50,695 nt of DNA from Psychromonas hadalis ATCC BAA-638 (GTDB taxonomy: Bacteria > Pseudomonadota > Gammaproteobacteria > Enterobacterales > Psychromonadaceae): positions 1 to 50,695 of the forward strand of contig NZ_ATUO01000005.1 in NCBI RefSeq assembly GCF_000420245.1, in the 5' to 3' direction. The position numbers and the translations under genes are program-made. Each line of letters opens with the position of its first letter. Within the stretch, counting starts at the first letter, position 1. This document shows, piece after piece, positions 37,591-47,120 of this stretch. The notes beneath the pieces are model-generated. The model was not told the DNA's origin, did not search any database, and was given only the letters and a program-made list of their open reading frames with translations.

Positions 37591-37630
37591 GATGGAGGCA
37601 TTGTTATTACTTCTTATCAGTTTTTAGTAA
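37591..37630 (+). repeat. Imperfect direct repeat, copy 1 (metH upstream region)
   Basis: GATGGAGG followed, after a variable spacer, by TTACTTC and TATCAGTTTTTAG. The same order recurs at 37766-37808, with 20 of 22 matches over the core (ACTTC to TTTAGNAA). Confidence 0.6.
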
Positions 37631-37647
37631 GGCAAACACCCAACGAG

Positions 37648-37682
37648 GCGTTACCAAGGTAACGCATCCGCTCAACGGAGCG
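37648..37682 (+). ncRNA. Tandem hairpins, candidate structured RNA
   Basis: GCGTTACC (37648-37655) pairs perfectly with GGTAACGC (37658-37665); in practice the inner pairs would open to a six-base loop. Next, CGCTC (37669-37673) pairs with GAGCG (37678-37682) around AACG. The segment is GC-rich against AT-rich surroundings, and a T run begins at 37695. It is compatible with the 3' half of a small RNA or a riboswitch domain. No known family was recognised. Confidence 0.4.
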
Positions 37683-37765
37683 ATCGGGAAAGGTCTTTTT
37701 TATTTTGGTGGTTTAGTCCAATAAAATGACTGAAATAAAATGCTGGTTGTCGATTCAACTTTCAA

Positions 37766-37808
37766 ATGGAGGGATAAGATATTTTTACTTCATATCAGTT
37801 TTTAGAAA
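37766..37808 (+). repeat. Imperfect direct repeat, copy 2 (metH upstream region)
   Basis: AATGGAGGGATAAG then TTTTTACTTCATATCAG and TTTTTAGAAA. It repeats the element at 37591-37630 in the same orientation, about 175 bases downstream, and runs straight into the 5' arm of the terminator-like structure at 37806. Confidence 0.6.
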
Positions 37809-37881
37809 AGAGTAATCAACTTTAGGAGTTTGTTTTATTAAGCAACTCATCGCCAAATTGGCATATTAGTTACTCTTTTTT
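37806..37881 (+). terminator. Branched terminator-like structure
   Basis: The 5' arm AAAAGAGTAA (37806-37815) pairs with TTACTCTTTT (37870-37879) and ends in a T run. The 54-base interior can form two more small stems (GAGTT with AACTC, GCCAA with TTGGC). It looks like a terminator with a large, possibly regulated, loop. Confidence 0.5.
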
Positions 37882-38119
37882 GTTATGTGATAGTCGATCA
37901 TAAAGTAAATGGTTTTTAAGTTTTACTGTGGAATTTTCCGTTTTATACGGATTTAGTGTCTTTGGTTTTTAAGCCTGTTTTTTGTAAACACTTTGACGTT
38001 CTTAAGTTTATGTTTATAGGGATGATGGAGTAGCAATACTAATGGAAGGTGAAAGACCGTGAAACTGTAAAATAGAATCACTGTTTATAATGATGACATT
38101 ACCCAAGCTCTTTTAAGAT

Positions 38120-38149
38120 AAAGCGAACTGTAATTAGTTCGCTTTTTTT
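38120..38149 (+). terminator. Rho-independent terminator upstream of metH
   Basis: A ten-base-pair stem AAAGCGAACT/AGTTCGCTTT (38120-38129 with 38136-38145), loop GTAATT, then seven T in total (38143-38149). It sits 140 bases before the metH start and does not follow any protein gene. It ends either an upstream small RNA or an attenuated metH leader. Confidence 0.8.
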
Positions 38150-38188
38150 ATGCCTAATTTTTAGCCCTCTTTTTTCTCATGTTGTTCA

Positions 38189-38201
38189 TGACAATATTTC
38201 A
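38189..38201. promoter_or_regulatory. MetR-like site upstream of metH
   Basis: TGACAATATTTCA differs by one base from the MetR pattern TGAA-N5-TTCA and lies 88 bases before the metH start. MetR activates metH in enteric bacteria. A single degenerate match, so tentative. Confidence 0.4.
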
Positions 38202-38289
38202 ATTTATCACTTCAGTTACCGAAATACTGACTGTTACTTTTATGTTAAACTGCGCCCTCTATTTTATGAATAAAATTGTAAGGGATACT

Positions 38290-41200
38290 ATGTCAGCCAT
38301 CGATCGCAGCGCATTAATTAAATCACAGTTACAGAAACATATTCTGCTTATTGATGGTGGCATGGGCACCATGATTCAAGATTATAAACTTGAAGAGGAA
38401 GATTATCGTGGTAGCCGTTTTGCCGATTGGAAATGTGACGTAAAGGGTAATAATGATTTACTGGTTTTAAGTCAGCCAGAAATTATTGAAAATATTCATA
38501 AAGAGTACCTTGATGCAGGAGCAGATATTCTTGAAACAAACACCTTCAATGCCACTACGATTGCCATGGCAGATTACCAGATGGAATCACTCTCGGCAGA
38601 AATTAACCGTGAAGCCGCACGTATTGCACGTAAAGTGGCCGATGCCAAAACGGCTGAAACGCCAGATCGCCCGCGTTTTGTGGCTGGCGTTTTAGGACCC
38701 ACAAATCGTACTTGTTCTATCTCTCCGGATGTCAACGATCCCGCTTTTCGTAATGTGAGTTTTGATGAATTAGTCGAAGCTTATACAGAATCTACACTGG
38801 CTTTGATTGAAGGTGGCTGTGACCTGATTCTGGTCGAAACTATTTTTGATACCTTAAATGCAAAAGCCGCTGTTTTTGCCATTAGCGGTGTGTTTGAAAA
38901 GTTGGGTTACAAATTACCGGTGATGATATCGGGTACTATCACTGATGCCTCGGGGCGTACTCTGTCTGGACAAACAACCGAAGCATTTTATAACTCATTG
39001 CGTCATATTGAGCCGATCTCATTTGGTTTGAACTGTGCGTTAGGCCCTGATGAACTGCGCCAATATGTCGCCGAGCTGTCGCGTATCTCAGAAACGTTTG
39101 TTTCTGCACATCCTAATGCAGGTCTGCCTAATGCTTTTGGGGAATATGATTTAGAAGCTGATGAGATGGCGGAACATATTAAAGAGTGGGCGGAAAGTGG
39201 CTTTCTCAATTTAGTGGGTGGCTGTTGTGGCACCACGCCTGCGCATATCAAAGCGATGTATGATGCGGTTGAAGGGGTGACTCCACGTGCTATTCCTGAG
39301 ATAGAGGTTGCATGTAGACTGAGTGGTCTCGAAGCGTTAACCATCCGCAAAGACTCACTGTTTCAAAATGTCGGTGAACGTACCAATGTAACGGGTTCAG
39401 CACGTTTTAAACGTTTGATTAAAGATGAATTATACGATGAAGCGTTAGATGTCGCGTTACATCAAGTGAAAGCGGGCGCTGATATTATTGACATTAATAT
39501 GGATGAAGCGATGCTTGATTCATTGTATGTGATGAAACGTTTCTTAAACCTCTGTGCCTCTGAGCCAGATATCTCTCGTGTGCCTATTATGGTCGATTCC
39601 TCTAAATGGGAAATTTTAGAGGAAGGGCTGAAATGTGTGCAAGGTAAAGGTATTGTTAACTCTATTAGCATGAAAGAGGGGGTTGATAACTTTATTCGTC
39701 AGGCCACCCTGATTCGTCGTTATGGTTTTGCCATGATAGTGATGGCTTTTGATGAAAAAGGGCAAGCCGATACCCGCGCGCGTAAGTTTGAAATTTGTAA
39801 AAAATCTTACGATATTCTGGTCAACCAAGTGGGTTTCCCACCCGAAGATATTATTTTTGATCCTAATATTTTTGCCGTTGCCACGGGAATTGAAGAGCAC
39901 AATAACTACGCGGTTGATTTTATTGAAGCGGTAAAAGATATTAAAGAAAACTTACCACATGCGATGGTGTCGGGCGGTGTTTCTAATGTGTCATTCTCCT
40001 TCCGTGGTAATAACCCCGTGCGTGAAGCGATTCATGCGGTATTCCTCTATTACTGTGTGAAAAATGGCATGGACATGGGTATTGTTAATGCTGCACAATT
40101 AGCAATTTATGATGATATTCCCGCGGATTTAAAAGAGGCAGTTGAAGCCGTTGTTTTGAATAAAAGTCTCACCGCAACCGATGATCTACTCGAAATTGCA
40201 GAGAAATTTCGTAATGCAGGGCAAGAAAAAGTAGACGATGGTAAAGCGCTTTTATGGCGTGAACTGCCTGTTAATGAGCGAATTGCCCATGCGTTAGTGA
40301 AAGGTATTACTGAATTTATTGTCGAGGACACCGAAGTTGCTCGCCAGAATGCCGATAGACCGATTGAGGTGATTGAAGGCCCGTTAATGGATGGCATGAA
40401 TATCGTTGGTGACCTATTTGGTGAAGGTAAAATGTTCCTGCCACAAGTGGTAAAATCGGCACGGGTTATGAAACAAGCAGTGGCTTACCTCAACCCTTAT
40501 ATCGAATTAACCAAAGAGAAGGGCGCAACCAACGGCAAAATCGTCATGGCGACGGTAAAAGGTGATGTACACGATATTGGGAAAAATATTGTTGGTGTTA
40601 TTTTACAGTGTAATAACTATGAAATAATCGATTTAGGCGTGATGGTATCGACGGAAAAAATCATCAAAACTGCAATTGCTGAAAAAGCAGATATGATTGG
40701 TTTGTCTGGTCTTATCACGCCATCACTTGATGAGATGGTTTATGTGGCCAAAGAGATGCAACGCCAAGGGTTAAAACTGCCGTTATTGATTGGTGGAGCA
40801 ACGACTTCCAAAGCGCATACCGCAGTGAAAATAGAGCAAAACTACGATGAACCCGTGGTTTATGTTTCTAATGCATCTCGTGCGGTGGGTGTTTGTCAGC
40901 TATTATTAAACCCTAAAACTAAACCTGATTTTGTGGCGAAATTGGCACTCGATTATGATCGTGTACGTGTTCAATATGCCAATAAACGTCCGCGTAGCAA
41001 GCCAGTTTCACTGGCGCGTGCGCGCTTTAATTGCGCTAAAATTGACTGGAAAAATTATGTACCACCGACACCTAATAAACTCGGTGTGCAGGTCATTAAA
41101 AAAATGTCGATTAAAATATTGCGTGAATATATCGACTGGACGCCGTTCTTCATGACATGGGGTTTAGCGGGGAAATATCCACGTATATTAACCGATGAAG

Positions 41201-41973
41201 TGGTCGGTGAAGAAGCGACTCGTTTGTTTGCTGATGCATTGGAAATGTTAGACACCGTTGAAGCGCAAGGTGAAATCTCAGCATCGGGTATTGTGGGTAT
41301 TTTCCCCGCCAACAGTGTCGGTGATGATATTGAAATATATACCGATCAGTCTCGTAGTGAAATATTACAAGTTAGTCACCAGTTACGCCAACAATCAGAG
41401 AAAAAACCGCCTTTTATTAATCATTGTTTAGCGGATTATATTGCGCCTAAATCGTCAGGTGTGGCGGATTATATTGCCACCTTTGCCGTTACGGGCGGTA
41501 TTGGTGAACGTGAAGTAGCAGACAGATACAAAGCGAATAACGATGATTACAATGCGATTTTAGTACAAGCGATTTGTGACCGACTTGCAGAAGCGTTCGC
41601 AGAGTATCTGCATCAACAAACGCGTAAAGATTATTGGGGTTTTGCTGCGGATGAAACCTTAGGCAGTGACGAGATGATCCGTGAAAAATACCAAGGTATT
41701 CGCCCTGCACCAGGTTATCCGGCTTGCCCTGAGCACACGGAGAAACAGGTGATTTGGGACTTAATGAATGTAGAGAAAGAGATAGGCATGGAGCTGACTT
41801 CGAGTTACGCAATGTACCCCGGTGCTGCTGTTTCTGGTTGGATATTCTCGCATCCTGAAAGTCGTTATTTTGCAATCGCACAGATTCAACAGGATCAAGT
41901 GGAAGATTACGCAAAACGCAAAGGTTGGGACTTATTAACGGCTGAACGCTGGTTAGGACCTAATATTAATTAA
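38290..41973 (+). CDS. metH: Cobalamin-dependent methionine synthase
   Basis: Transfers the methyl group of 5-methyltetrahydrofolate to homocysteine by way of methylcobalamin. From the ATG at 38290 (AAGGGA upstream) it is 1227 aa, equal to E. coli MetH; an upstream in-frame start at 38179 would add 37 unlikely residues. Domains in order: homocysteine/zinc barrel (GGCCGTTP near 305-315), pterin-binding barrel ([13 protein letters not shown]), cobalamin cap and Rossmann domain with DVHDIGKN (cobalt ligand His761), and the reactivation domain binding S-adenosylmethionine ([12 protein letters not shown]). All parts look intact. It needs vitamin B12; no B12-independent metE is in the window. Confidence 0.97.
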   Translation: MSAIDRSALIKSQLQKHILLIDGGMGTMIQDYKLEEEDYRGSRFADWKCDVKGNNDLLVLSQPEIIENIHKEYLDAGADILETNTFNATTIAMADYQMESLSAEINREAARIARKVADAKTAETPDRPRFVAGVLGPTNRTCSISPDVNDPAFRNVSFDELVEAYTESTLALIEGGCDLILVETIFDTLNAKAAVFAISGVFEKLGYKLPVMISGTITDASGRTLSGQTTEAFYNSLRHIEPISFGLNCALGPDELRQYVAELSRISETFVSAHPNAGLPNAFGEYDLEADEMAEHIKEWAESGFLNLVGGCCGTTPAHIKAMYDAVEGVTPRAIPEIEVACRLSGLEALTIRKDSLFQNVGERTNVTGSARFKRLIKDELYDEALDVALHQVKAGADIIDINMDEAMLDSLYVMKRFLNLCASEPDISRVPIMVDSSKWEILEEGLKCVQGKGIVNSISMKEGVDNFIRQATLIRRYGFAMIVMAFDEKGQADTRARKFEICKKSYDILVNQVGFPPEDIIFDPNIFAVATGIEEHNNYAVDFIEAVKDIKENLPHAMVSGGVSNVSFSFRGNNPVREAIHAVFLYYCVKNGMDMGIVNAAQLAIYDDIPADLKEAVEAVVLNKSLTATDDLLEIAEKFRNAGQEKVDDGKALLWRELPVNERIAHALVKGITEFIVEDTEVARQNADRPIEVIEGPLMDGMNIVGDLFGEGKMFLPQVVKSARVMKQAVAYLNPYIELTKEKGATNGKIVMATVKGDVHDIGKNIVGVILQCNNYEIIDLGVMVSTEKIIKTAIAEKADMIGLSGLITPSLDEMVYVAKEMQRQGLKLPLLIGGATTSKAHTAVKIEQNYDEPVVYVSNASRAVGVCQLLLNPKTKPDFVAKLALDYDRVRVQYANKRPRSKPVSLARARFNCAKIDWKNYVPPTPNKLGVQVIKKMSIKILREYIDWTPFFMTWGLAGKYPRILTDEVVGEEATRLFADALEMLDTVEAQGEISASGIVGIFPANSVGDDIEIYTDQSRSEILQVSHQLRQQSEKKPPFINHCLADYIAPKSSGVADYIATFAVTGGIGEREVADRYKANNDDYNAILVQAICDRLAEAFAEYLHQQTRKDYWGFAADETLGSDEMIREKYQGIRPAPGYPACPEHTEKQVIWDLMNVEKEIGMELTSSYAMYPGAAVSGWIFSHPESRYFAIAQIQQDQVEDYAKRKGWDLLTAERWLGPNIN

Positions 41974-41984
41974 CCCAACCTTTG

Positions 41985-42022
41985 TATTTATGCCATCTCA
42001 ATTGATGGCATAAATATTTTTT
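41985..42022. terminator. Terminator between metH and the PhzF-like gene
   Basis: A 13-base-pair perfect stem (41985-41997 with 42004-42016), loop TCAATT, followed on the plus strand by TTTTTTAT. Strong for metH. The stop of the convergent minus-strand gene lies just beyond it, so it may serve both. Confidence 0.8.
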
Positions 42023-42875
42023 ATAACACAATAACCTCACGCTTAATCAATTTCGCAAAACCACCCACTTTAACATTACTAATCTTGCTATCTGTTATCG
42101 CAACCGACGCACTTAATAAACTGCTACGCCTCATACTTCTCCCTTGCTGAAATAGGCTATTTTCTATTTTTAAATGCTGATAAAGATAACAAGCTAACGC
42201 CCCACAAGCGCTACCTGTTGCGGATTCTTCATCAATACCAACTAATGGTGCAAAGTTGCGACAGCTTGCGCTTACTTTTTCTGTTTCTGCATTTAATTCA
42301 AAGAGGTGTAAACCTATTATGTTTTTTTCAAAACAGAATTTTTTAATCAAAGGCAAGTTCGGTTTAATGGTATCGAGTAGACCGAGTGGTATAGGTATGA
42401 ACAAATCAGCTAAGCCTGTTGATAAGACTTCAATCGGTAACGTGTTTATTAATTTTTCAGGTTTTAAATTTAGTAATGGTGCAATTTGTTCAGAAGAAAA
42501 TCGTGCTAATGTTTTAGGTAAAATTTGTTGCATTATCACGCCACCATCCGCTTTTAGCGTGACAGATAAAATGCCTGCTTTGGTGCGTTGTTGATAGTCA
42601 CCTATACCGACTATTCTTTGTTCAAAGAGTAGATAAAAAAGTGCTAAGGTTGCATGACCACAAAAATCGACCTCTGCTGTTGGGGTAAAAAAGGAAACAG
42701 AAAAGTCTACCTGTGGATCAGAGCAAACAAAGGCAGTTTCAGAATATCCTGCTTGTTTGGCTATCTGCTGTTTTTGCTTATCGGAGAGCTTATCGGCATT
42801 TAAAACCACACCTGCTAAATTTCCACCATGGCCATGGTCTGTAAAAGCACTAATCGTGTGCAGTATCATTTCCAT
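42021..42875 (-). CDS. PhzF-family isomerase/epimerase-like protein
   Basis: A 284 aa cytoplasmic enzyme of the PhzF fold (two related diaminopimelate-epimerase-like halves). It shows GGNLAGVVL near the start, SETAFV with the catalytic Glu near residue 46, FFTPTAEVDFCGHATLAL near 63-80, and late ESATGSACGALACYL. Members isomerise small acids; the true substrate of most is unknown and there are no phenazine genes nearby. A GGGAG site precedes the ATG at 42875. Confidence 0.87.
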   Translation of the reverse strand: MEMILHTISAFTDHGHGGNLAGVVLNADKLSDKQKQQIAKQAGYSETAFVCSDPQVDFSVSFFTPTAEVDFCGHATLALFYLLFEQRIVGIGDYQQRTKAGILSVTLKADGGVIMQQILPKTLARFSSEQIAPLLNLKPEKLINTLPIEVLSTGLADLFIPIPLGLLDTIKPNLPLIKKFCFEKNIIGLHLFELNAETEKVSASCRNFAPLVGIDEESATGSACGALACYLYQHLKIENSLFQQGRSMRRSSLLSASVAITDSKISNVKVGGFAKLIKREVIVL

Positions 42876-43089
42876 ATTATCTCCCTGTTTTTTTGTATAA
42901 ATTTAACATAAAAGCAACGATTCAGCATTTTATAGCATTGAATTTGATGAGAAAGAGATAGCCGTAGTAACCGTTAGTTCATTATTAGATAGTGTCATTA
43001 ATCAAGCTAAAGTAGGGTAAGAGGTGAATGTGAGTATTGTGGGTAATTTGATTCTTAATGAAGTGGTGGATATTCGATTTTAGATTGTT

Positions 43090-43252
43090 CTGCAATATAT
43101 TACTTTTCCAGCGAACCACTGCTGATGAAGATGCCCCTGAAAGCTCTATTATTTGATTATTAGAATAATTTTTTTTCAACCATTAATTTTTTATATTCTA
43201 ATTTTTGAGCATGTGTAAATTTAATGTGTACTTTACGAGTTGCATTGGTCAT
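43090..43252 (-). pseudogene. IS3-family transposase OrfA remnant
   Basis: From ATG at 43252 the minus strand reads MTNATRKVHIKFTHAQKLEY and then LMVEK, followed in the next frame by NYSNNQIIELSGASSSAVVRW. Together these match the N-terminal helix-turn-helix part of IS3-type OrfA proteins. The frame breaks at a run of eight A (one more than needed), and similarity stops after KSNILQ near 43090. The rest of the element, including orfB, is missing. Confidence 0.75.
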
Positions 43253-43490
43253 TTTAATTTCCTGTTTTAATGAATTTAAGAGGTTATCAAACCCTCTAAA
43301 TTTATTAAACCATTACACGTTATGGTTTTACCAACAGCGAACTACAATAAAGCATATTATGCACACTACTTTTATGTTGAGAGAACCCCCAAATAGGTAT
43401 CAAATTCATTGACCTATAAAACAACATATCCTACCATTTGATAACAAAAGTACCTATAAAATATCTTATAGATACATAAAAGGAACAGAT
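43253..43490. other. Upstream region of the chemoreceptor gene
   Basis: No gene seen. It holds a small inverted repeat AGAGG/CCTCT near 43280-43300, a palindrome TATCT-TAT-AGATA (43462-43474) and a good AAAAGGAACAG ribosome site before the ATG. No clear sigma-28 flagellar promoter was found. Confidence 0.4.
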
Positions 43491-45470
43491 ATGAATCCTT
43501 TCAGTATTAATAAAAAAATCATGACTATGAGCGTGATATTGCTCATAGCCGCAGCTGTACTTATCTATTCAGTGATGCAGTATTTAGCCCTGCCAGTGAT
43601 GCAACAACAAGTTCAACGCGAGGCTAGAGCTCAGGTGGCGACTACGGTAAATGAATTGAGAGTATCGTTGACTGACGCGTCCTCGCTGACCCAGAGTCTT
43701 GCGGGATTAGCACAATCACTGCCGTTAGAGCAACAATTATTCGAAAGTTATTTTCCTGCGCTAGTCGATAAATTTTCCGATAGTAGCATAGCTGGTGGGG
43801 GCATATGGCCTGAACCTAATGCTTTTACAGCAGGCATCGCAAGGCGTTCTTTTTTCTGGGCCCGTAGCAGCAGTGGAAACTTGAGTTTATTAGATGATTA
43901 TAACGACCCTGCTGGGAGTGGCTATCACAATGAAGGTTGGTATCAGGTAGCTAAAAAATTAGCACCTGGCCAGTGCGCATGGTCGGAAGCTTATGAAGAT
44001 CCGATCTCGAAAGTGCCGATGGTTACTTGTACTGTAGCAATTCAAAGAGATGGCGCTTTTTGGGGGGCTGCAACTGTAGATCTAATGTTATCGAATTTAA
44101 CAGAACTTTTTACCCAACAAAATGAAATGACCGGTGGTTACAGCTTTGCCGTTGATCAGACCGAACAAATTGTTAGTTTTCCACAGATCCGCACTAACAG
44201 CCTAGCGATGACGACACTGGCTCAAGCCTTGAAAACTGATAACAGTTTAGCGCCGCTAGCTAAGGCCATACGTACAGGAACTGAACTCTCTATTATGCCG
44301 AGTGGAGTCGTCCCTGGGGATAGCAGTATCTTAATATTGCAAAAATTAAAGCAACTGGACTGGACCATTGGTATGCTGCTACCTGACAGTGTAGCTCAAC
44401 AACCAGTACAAAAGTTAGCAATCAGTTTATATGTAACTATATTTCCCGCTCTGCTTATCTTCGTTGCTATTTTCACTTGGTACAGCAAGGTTGTGCTGGG
44501 CTGGATTAAAGACACGACAAGGCAGATTAAGTTACTTTATAGTGGCGGCTCTGCAGCCTGCTTAGAAATTAGTTCAATGGATGAAATTGGTCTGTTAAAA
44601 GAGGCAGTCAATGAATACGGCAGTTATCTCAATAATTTACTTGATGAAATTGGTACCGAAGCTAAGGGTATCAGCAAAGAGGCTGATGGTTTAAACCAGT
44701 TGAGTATCACCCTCCGTGACCGCGCTACCGCTCAGATGGATGAGAGCAATATGTTGGCTACCGCTATCCATGAGATGTCTGCCAGTGCTCGCGATGTGGC
44801 ACAAAACACCGATGAAGCAGCAGGGACTGCAGAAAATGTCAATGCCTTAGTTTCTCAGGGGCGAGAGTTAGCGTTACAAAACGGGAGCGCAGTACAAAAT
44901 CTAGCCGAAGCACTGGATGAAACATCGGGTGTGATTGATAGATTGTCGGCTGATAGCCAAAAAGTTGGGGTGGTCTTAGATGTGATAAAGGCGATATCTT
45001 CCCAGACCAATTTGCTGGCTTTAAATGCAGCTATTGAAGCGGCCAGAGCTGGTGAGCACGGACGAGGCTTTGCGGTAGTGGCAGATGAAGTGAGAACATT
45101 AGCTGCCAGAACTCAAGATTCTGCCGCCGAGATTGAAAATATGATTCAACAATTACAAGAGGCGGCAACAAATGGTGTAAAAATTATCGCCAGTAGCCAA
45201 AGCTTGTCGGCCGAGTCGATTCAGCGTGTCGATAAAGTTGTCGAATCCTTTGAAAACATAGTAGAAGCTTTCGATAATATTAATCAGCGTACATCAATGA
45301 TCGCGTTGGCCGCCAATGAACAAGCGAAAGTTACGGATGAAATTCATGAGTTGGCCGAGCGGATTCGTGGCATTAGTGAGCATAACGCTACGGATGCTGC
45401 CAAGCTTACTGATATGAGCAAGATCTCTTTAGAGGCATCGAGTCGACTTTATCAGCTCAGCAAAGTATAA
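43491..45470 (+). CDS. Methyl-accepting chemotaxis protein with a Cache sensor domain
   Basis: Transmembrane chemoreceptor, 659 aa. Membrane helix 1 at about residues 12-34; a large periplasmic domain of dCache type to about 310 ([18 protein letters not shown] and [18 protein letters not shown] motifs); helix 2 at about 313-333; HAMP-like linker; then the cytoplasmic signalling coiled coil with the hairpin tip [27 protein letters not shown] near 502-527. It would pass ligand binding to CheA/CheW. Ligand unknown, often amino acids or small organic acids for this sensor class. Flanked by IS remnants and slightly richer in G/C by eye, which hints at acquisition. Confidence 0.92.
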   Translation: MNPFSINKKIMTMSVILLIAAAVLIYSVMQYLALPVMQQQVQREARAQVATTVNELRVSLTDASSLTQSLAGLAQSLPLEQQLFESYFPALVDKFSDSSIAGGGIWPEPNAFTAGIARRSFFWARSSSGNLSLLDDYNDPAGSGYHNEGWYQVAKKLAPGQCAWSEAYEDPISKVPMVTCTVAIQRDGAFWGAATVDLMLSNLTELFTQQNEMTGGYSFAVDQTEQIVSFPQIRTNSLAMTTLAQALKTDNSLAPLAKAIRTGTELSIMPSGVVPGDSSILILQKLKQLDWTIGMLLPDSVAQQPVQKLAISLYVTIFPALLIFVAIFTWYSKVVLGWIKDTTRQIKLLYSGGSAACLEISSMDEIGLLKEAVNEYGSYLNNLLDEIGTEAKGISKEADGLNQLSITLRDRATAQMDESNMLATAIHEMSASARDVAQNTDEAAGTAENVNALVSQGRELALQNGSAVQNLAEALDETSGVIDRLSADSQKVGVVLDVIKAISSQTNLLALNAAIEAARAGEHGRGFAVVADEVRTLAARTQDSAAEIENMIQQLQEAATNGVKIIASSQSLSAESIQRVDKVVESFENIVEAFDNINQRTSMIALAANEQAKVTDEIHELAERIRGISEHNATDAAKLTDMSKISLEASSRLYQLSKV

Positions 45471-45913
45471 GAAGAATACACGCTCTTTTATTGGTAATTT
45501 TACCTTAAGCAATCGATGTGCGACAATTTATTATTGCAGTTGAGGCTGCAGTCTTGTTTATGTATCGATTGTTGTCCAGTATGGAATAGATGGTTTTTCA
45601 GGAGTTAAAAACCATCTATTGTCACGACTGAAAATCAAATAAAAAGTTGCAATATTTCTTATAGTGGATCTGTGTTAATAAATTATTAGTGAAAACATGA
45701 GACTCAATGTTCAACCTGAATTCTCATTTATAATTTACTGAACTTGATTTTTCATCAATTTAGCGCCCCCAAATTTAAGAACACCTGATGGAAACATTAA
45801 GTGTTCTTTATCTCTAAAATACAGTCATACCTGTCTAGATCCGTGATCTTTGAAAATGCTTTTCAATTCAATAAAAACATTGAAATTTATTTTAGAAGGA
45901 TCAAACTAATAAA
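45471..45913. other. Intergenic region after the chemoreceptor, with two hairpins
   Basis: No gene seen in these 443 bases. There is a perfect 14-base-pair hairpin (45585-45620) and a second one, AAGAACAC/GTGTTCTT (45777-45784 with 45801-45808), followed by a short T-rich stretch. The second is the better terminator candidate. Confidence 0.5.
45585..45620. repeat. Perfect 14-bp hairpin
   Basis: Arms 45585-45598 and 45607-45620 pair without mismatch around the loop CAGGAGTT. No T run follows on either strand, so a simple terminator is not certain. It may be part of the IS-related debris. Confidence 0.55.
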
Positions 45914-46934
45914 ATGTAAATATCTCTGACCTACCAAGAAAAATTAGCCTTAGAATCACGCCATAAAAAATGCAGTGATAAACGAGAGTGTGACTGAATT
46001 AAAGCGATTTTATTGTCAGATGAAGGTTGGTCAACAACGATGATCTCTTAAGTTTTACGAAAGCACCCAACAAGCATTATTCGCCACCTGAATGATTATG
46101 CCTCTCACCAGAAAACCACATCAGAAAAGGGTAGTTCAGATAGTTAGCTCAATGATGTACAAACCGAATTGGTTATTGAAAATTTGAGTAAGATTACTTA
46201 CTTTCATATGCATGATATTCGAGAATATATAAAAGACACTTTTGACGTAGAGTATTCAATTCCTGGTTTGCAAAAATGGCTTCATCGCAATGGGTTTAGC
46301 TACAAGCAATTTAAAGGCGTCCCACACCAATATGACCAAGAAAAGCAAGACACTTTTGTTGAAAATATAATGCGCTAAAAGCGCACGTAGCAAGCGATTA
46401 GCCCATACTTTTTATGGATGTCACACACCCAACGCAGGCAACTAAAGTAAGTTGTGGCTGGATACGAACTGGGATAAACCGATAGAAATAACAAGTAGTC
46501 GAACTCGATTGAATATTGTTGGTGCAATCAGGTTAGGTCATTTACAAGATGCGATAACGAAACAATATGCCACAGTAAACGGTGAATCTATTATTGATTT
46601 TTTAAAGTTGATAAAAGAGCAGTATGTAACAGATAAAGCAATCCATTTAATACTTGATGGTGCAGGATATCATCGTAGTGATGTCGTCAAAACTCAAGCG
46701 AAAAAGTTCGCAATTATACTACATTATTTACCGCCTTACAGTCCCAACTTAAACCCAATAGAACGGTTGTGGAAGGTAATGAATGAGCATGCAAGAAATA
46801 ACAAGAATTTCGCAATTGCCAAAGAATTTTGACAGAGCATTGATAATTTTTTTGATGATGCATTACCTCAAATTGGACATACTTTAACGAGTAGAATTAA
46901 TGACAACTTTCAGACCTTCAATTTTTCATCTTGA
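45914..46934 (+). pseudogene. Decayed IS630-family transposase
   Basis: Reading across frames recovers nearly a whole IS630/Tc1-type transposase: an N-terminal helix-turn-helix (LTYQEKLALESRH, SDEGWSTTMIS), a middle part (YSIPGLQKWLHRNGFSYKQF), and the catalytic half with IHLILDGAGYHRS and LPPYSPNLNPIERLW. In-frame stops occur at 45917, 45995, 46049 and 46145, each explained by one C to T change in a Gln or Arg codon. Frameshifts lie between 46376 and 46452, and another stop at 46830. The element is dead. Its terminal repeats were not identified. Confidence 0.85.
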
Positions 46935-47120
46935 ATGATGACGGGTATATACGAGGATTTTTGTTTCCTTTTTACCTTTATGATGGGTAATCAGCGATTT
47001 ACCTTACTGCTACTAAGTCAGCTTGTTTGCATATTGATGACGCAAATAACTTATTATTCCTTTCCTTATAGGTAAGATCTCTCTATCATGAATGATCCAT
47101 TTTTACCGTTGGTTACCTAG

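Larger units (their letters stand above)
37327..38289. other. Long non-coding region between metA and metH with repeats and structured elements
   Basis: About 960 bases without a convincing gene. In order it holds: a weak hairpin after metA (37350-37370); an inverted repeat CTGATAA/TTATCAG (37573-37579 with 37614-37620); an imperfect direct repeat; tandem hairpins (37648-37682); a terminator-like structure with a large branched loop (37806-37881); a block with two small GNRA-like hairpins and the direct repeat TGTTTATA (38031 and 38082); a clear terminator (38120-38149); and a probable metH promoter zone. The short open frames here look non-coding. Confidence 0.6.

Noticed and set aside
38041-38100. 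Canonical cobalamin riboswitch
   Set aside because: Only short stretches (GGTGAAA, ACTGTAA) match; the conserved GCC-AGGAGACC-type box and the CCCGC segment are absent. Kept only as a possible divergent element in the findings.
38188-38203. CusR-like site upstream of metH (ATGACAATATT)
   Set aside because: Only one half matches, and a MetR-like reading of the same bases fits the gene better.
43224-43412. 62-codon plus-strand frame before the chemoreceptor
   Set aside because: It is opposite the IS3 orfA remnant and has no coding features.
46169-46832. Two separate small genes
   Set aside because: Both are fragments of one decayed IS630 transposase.
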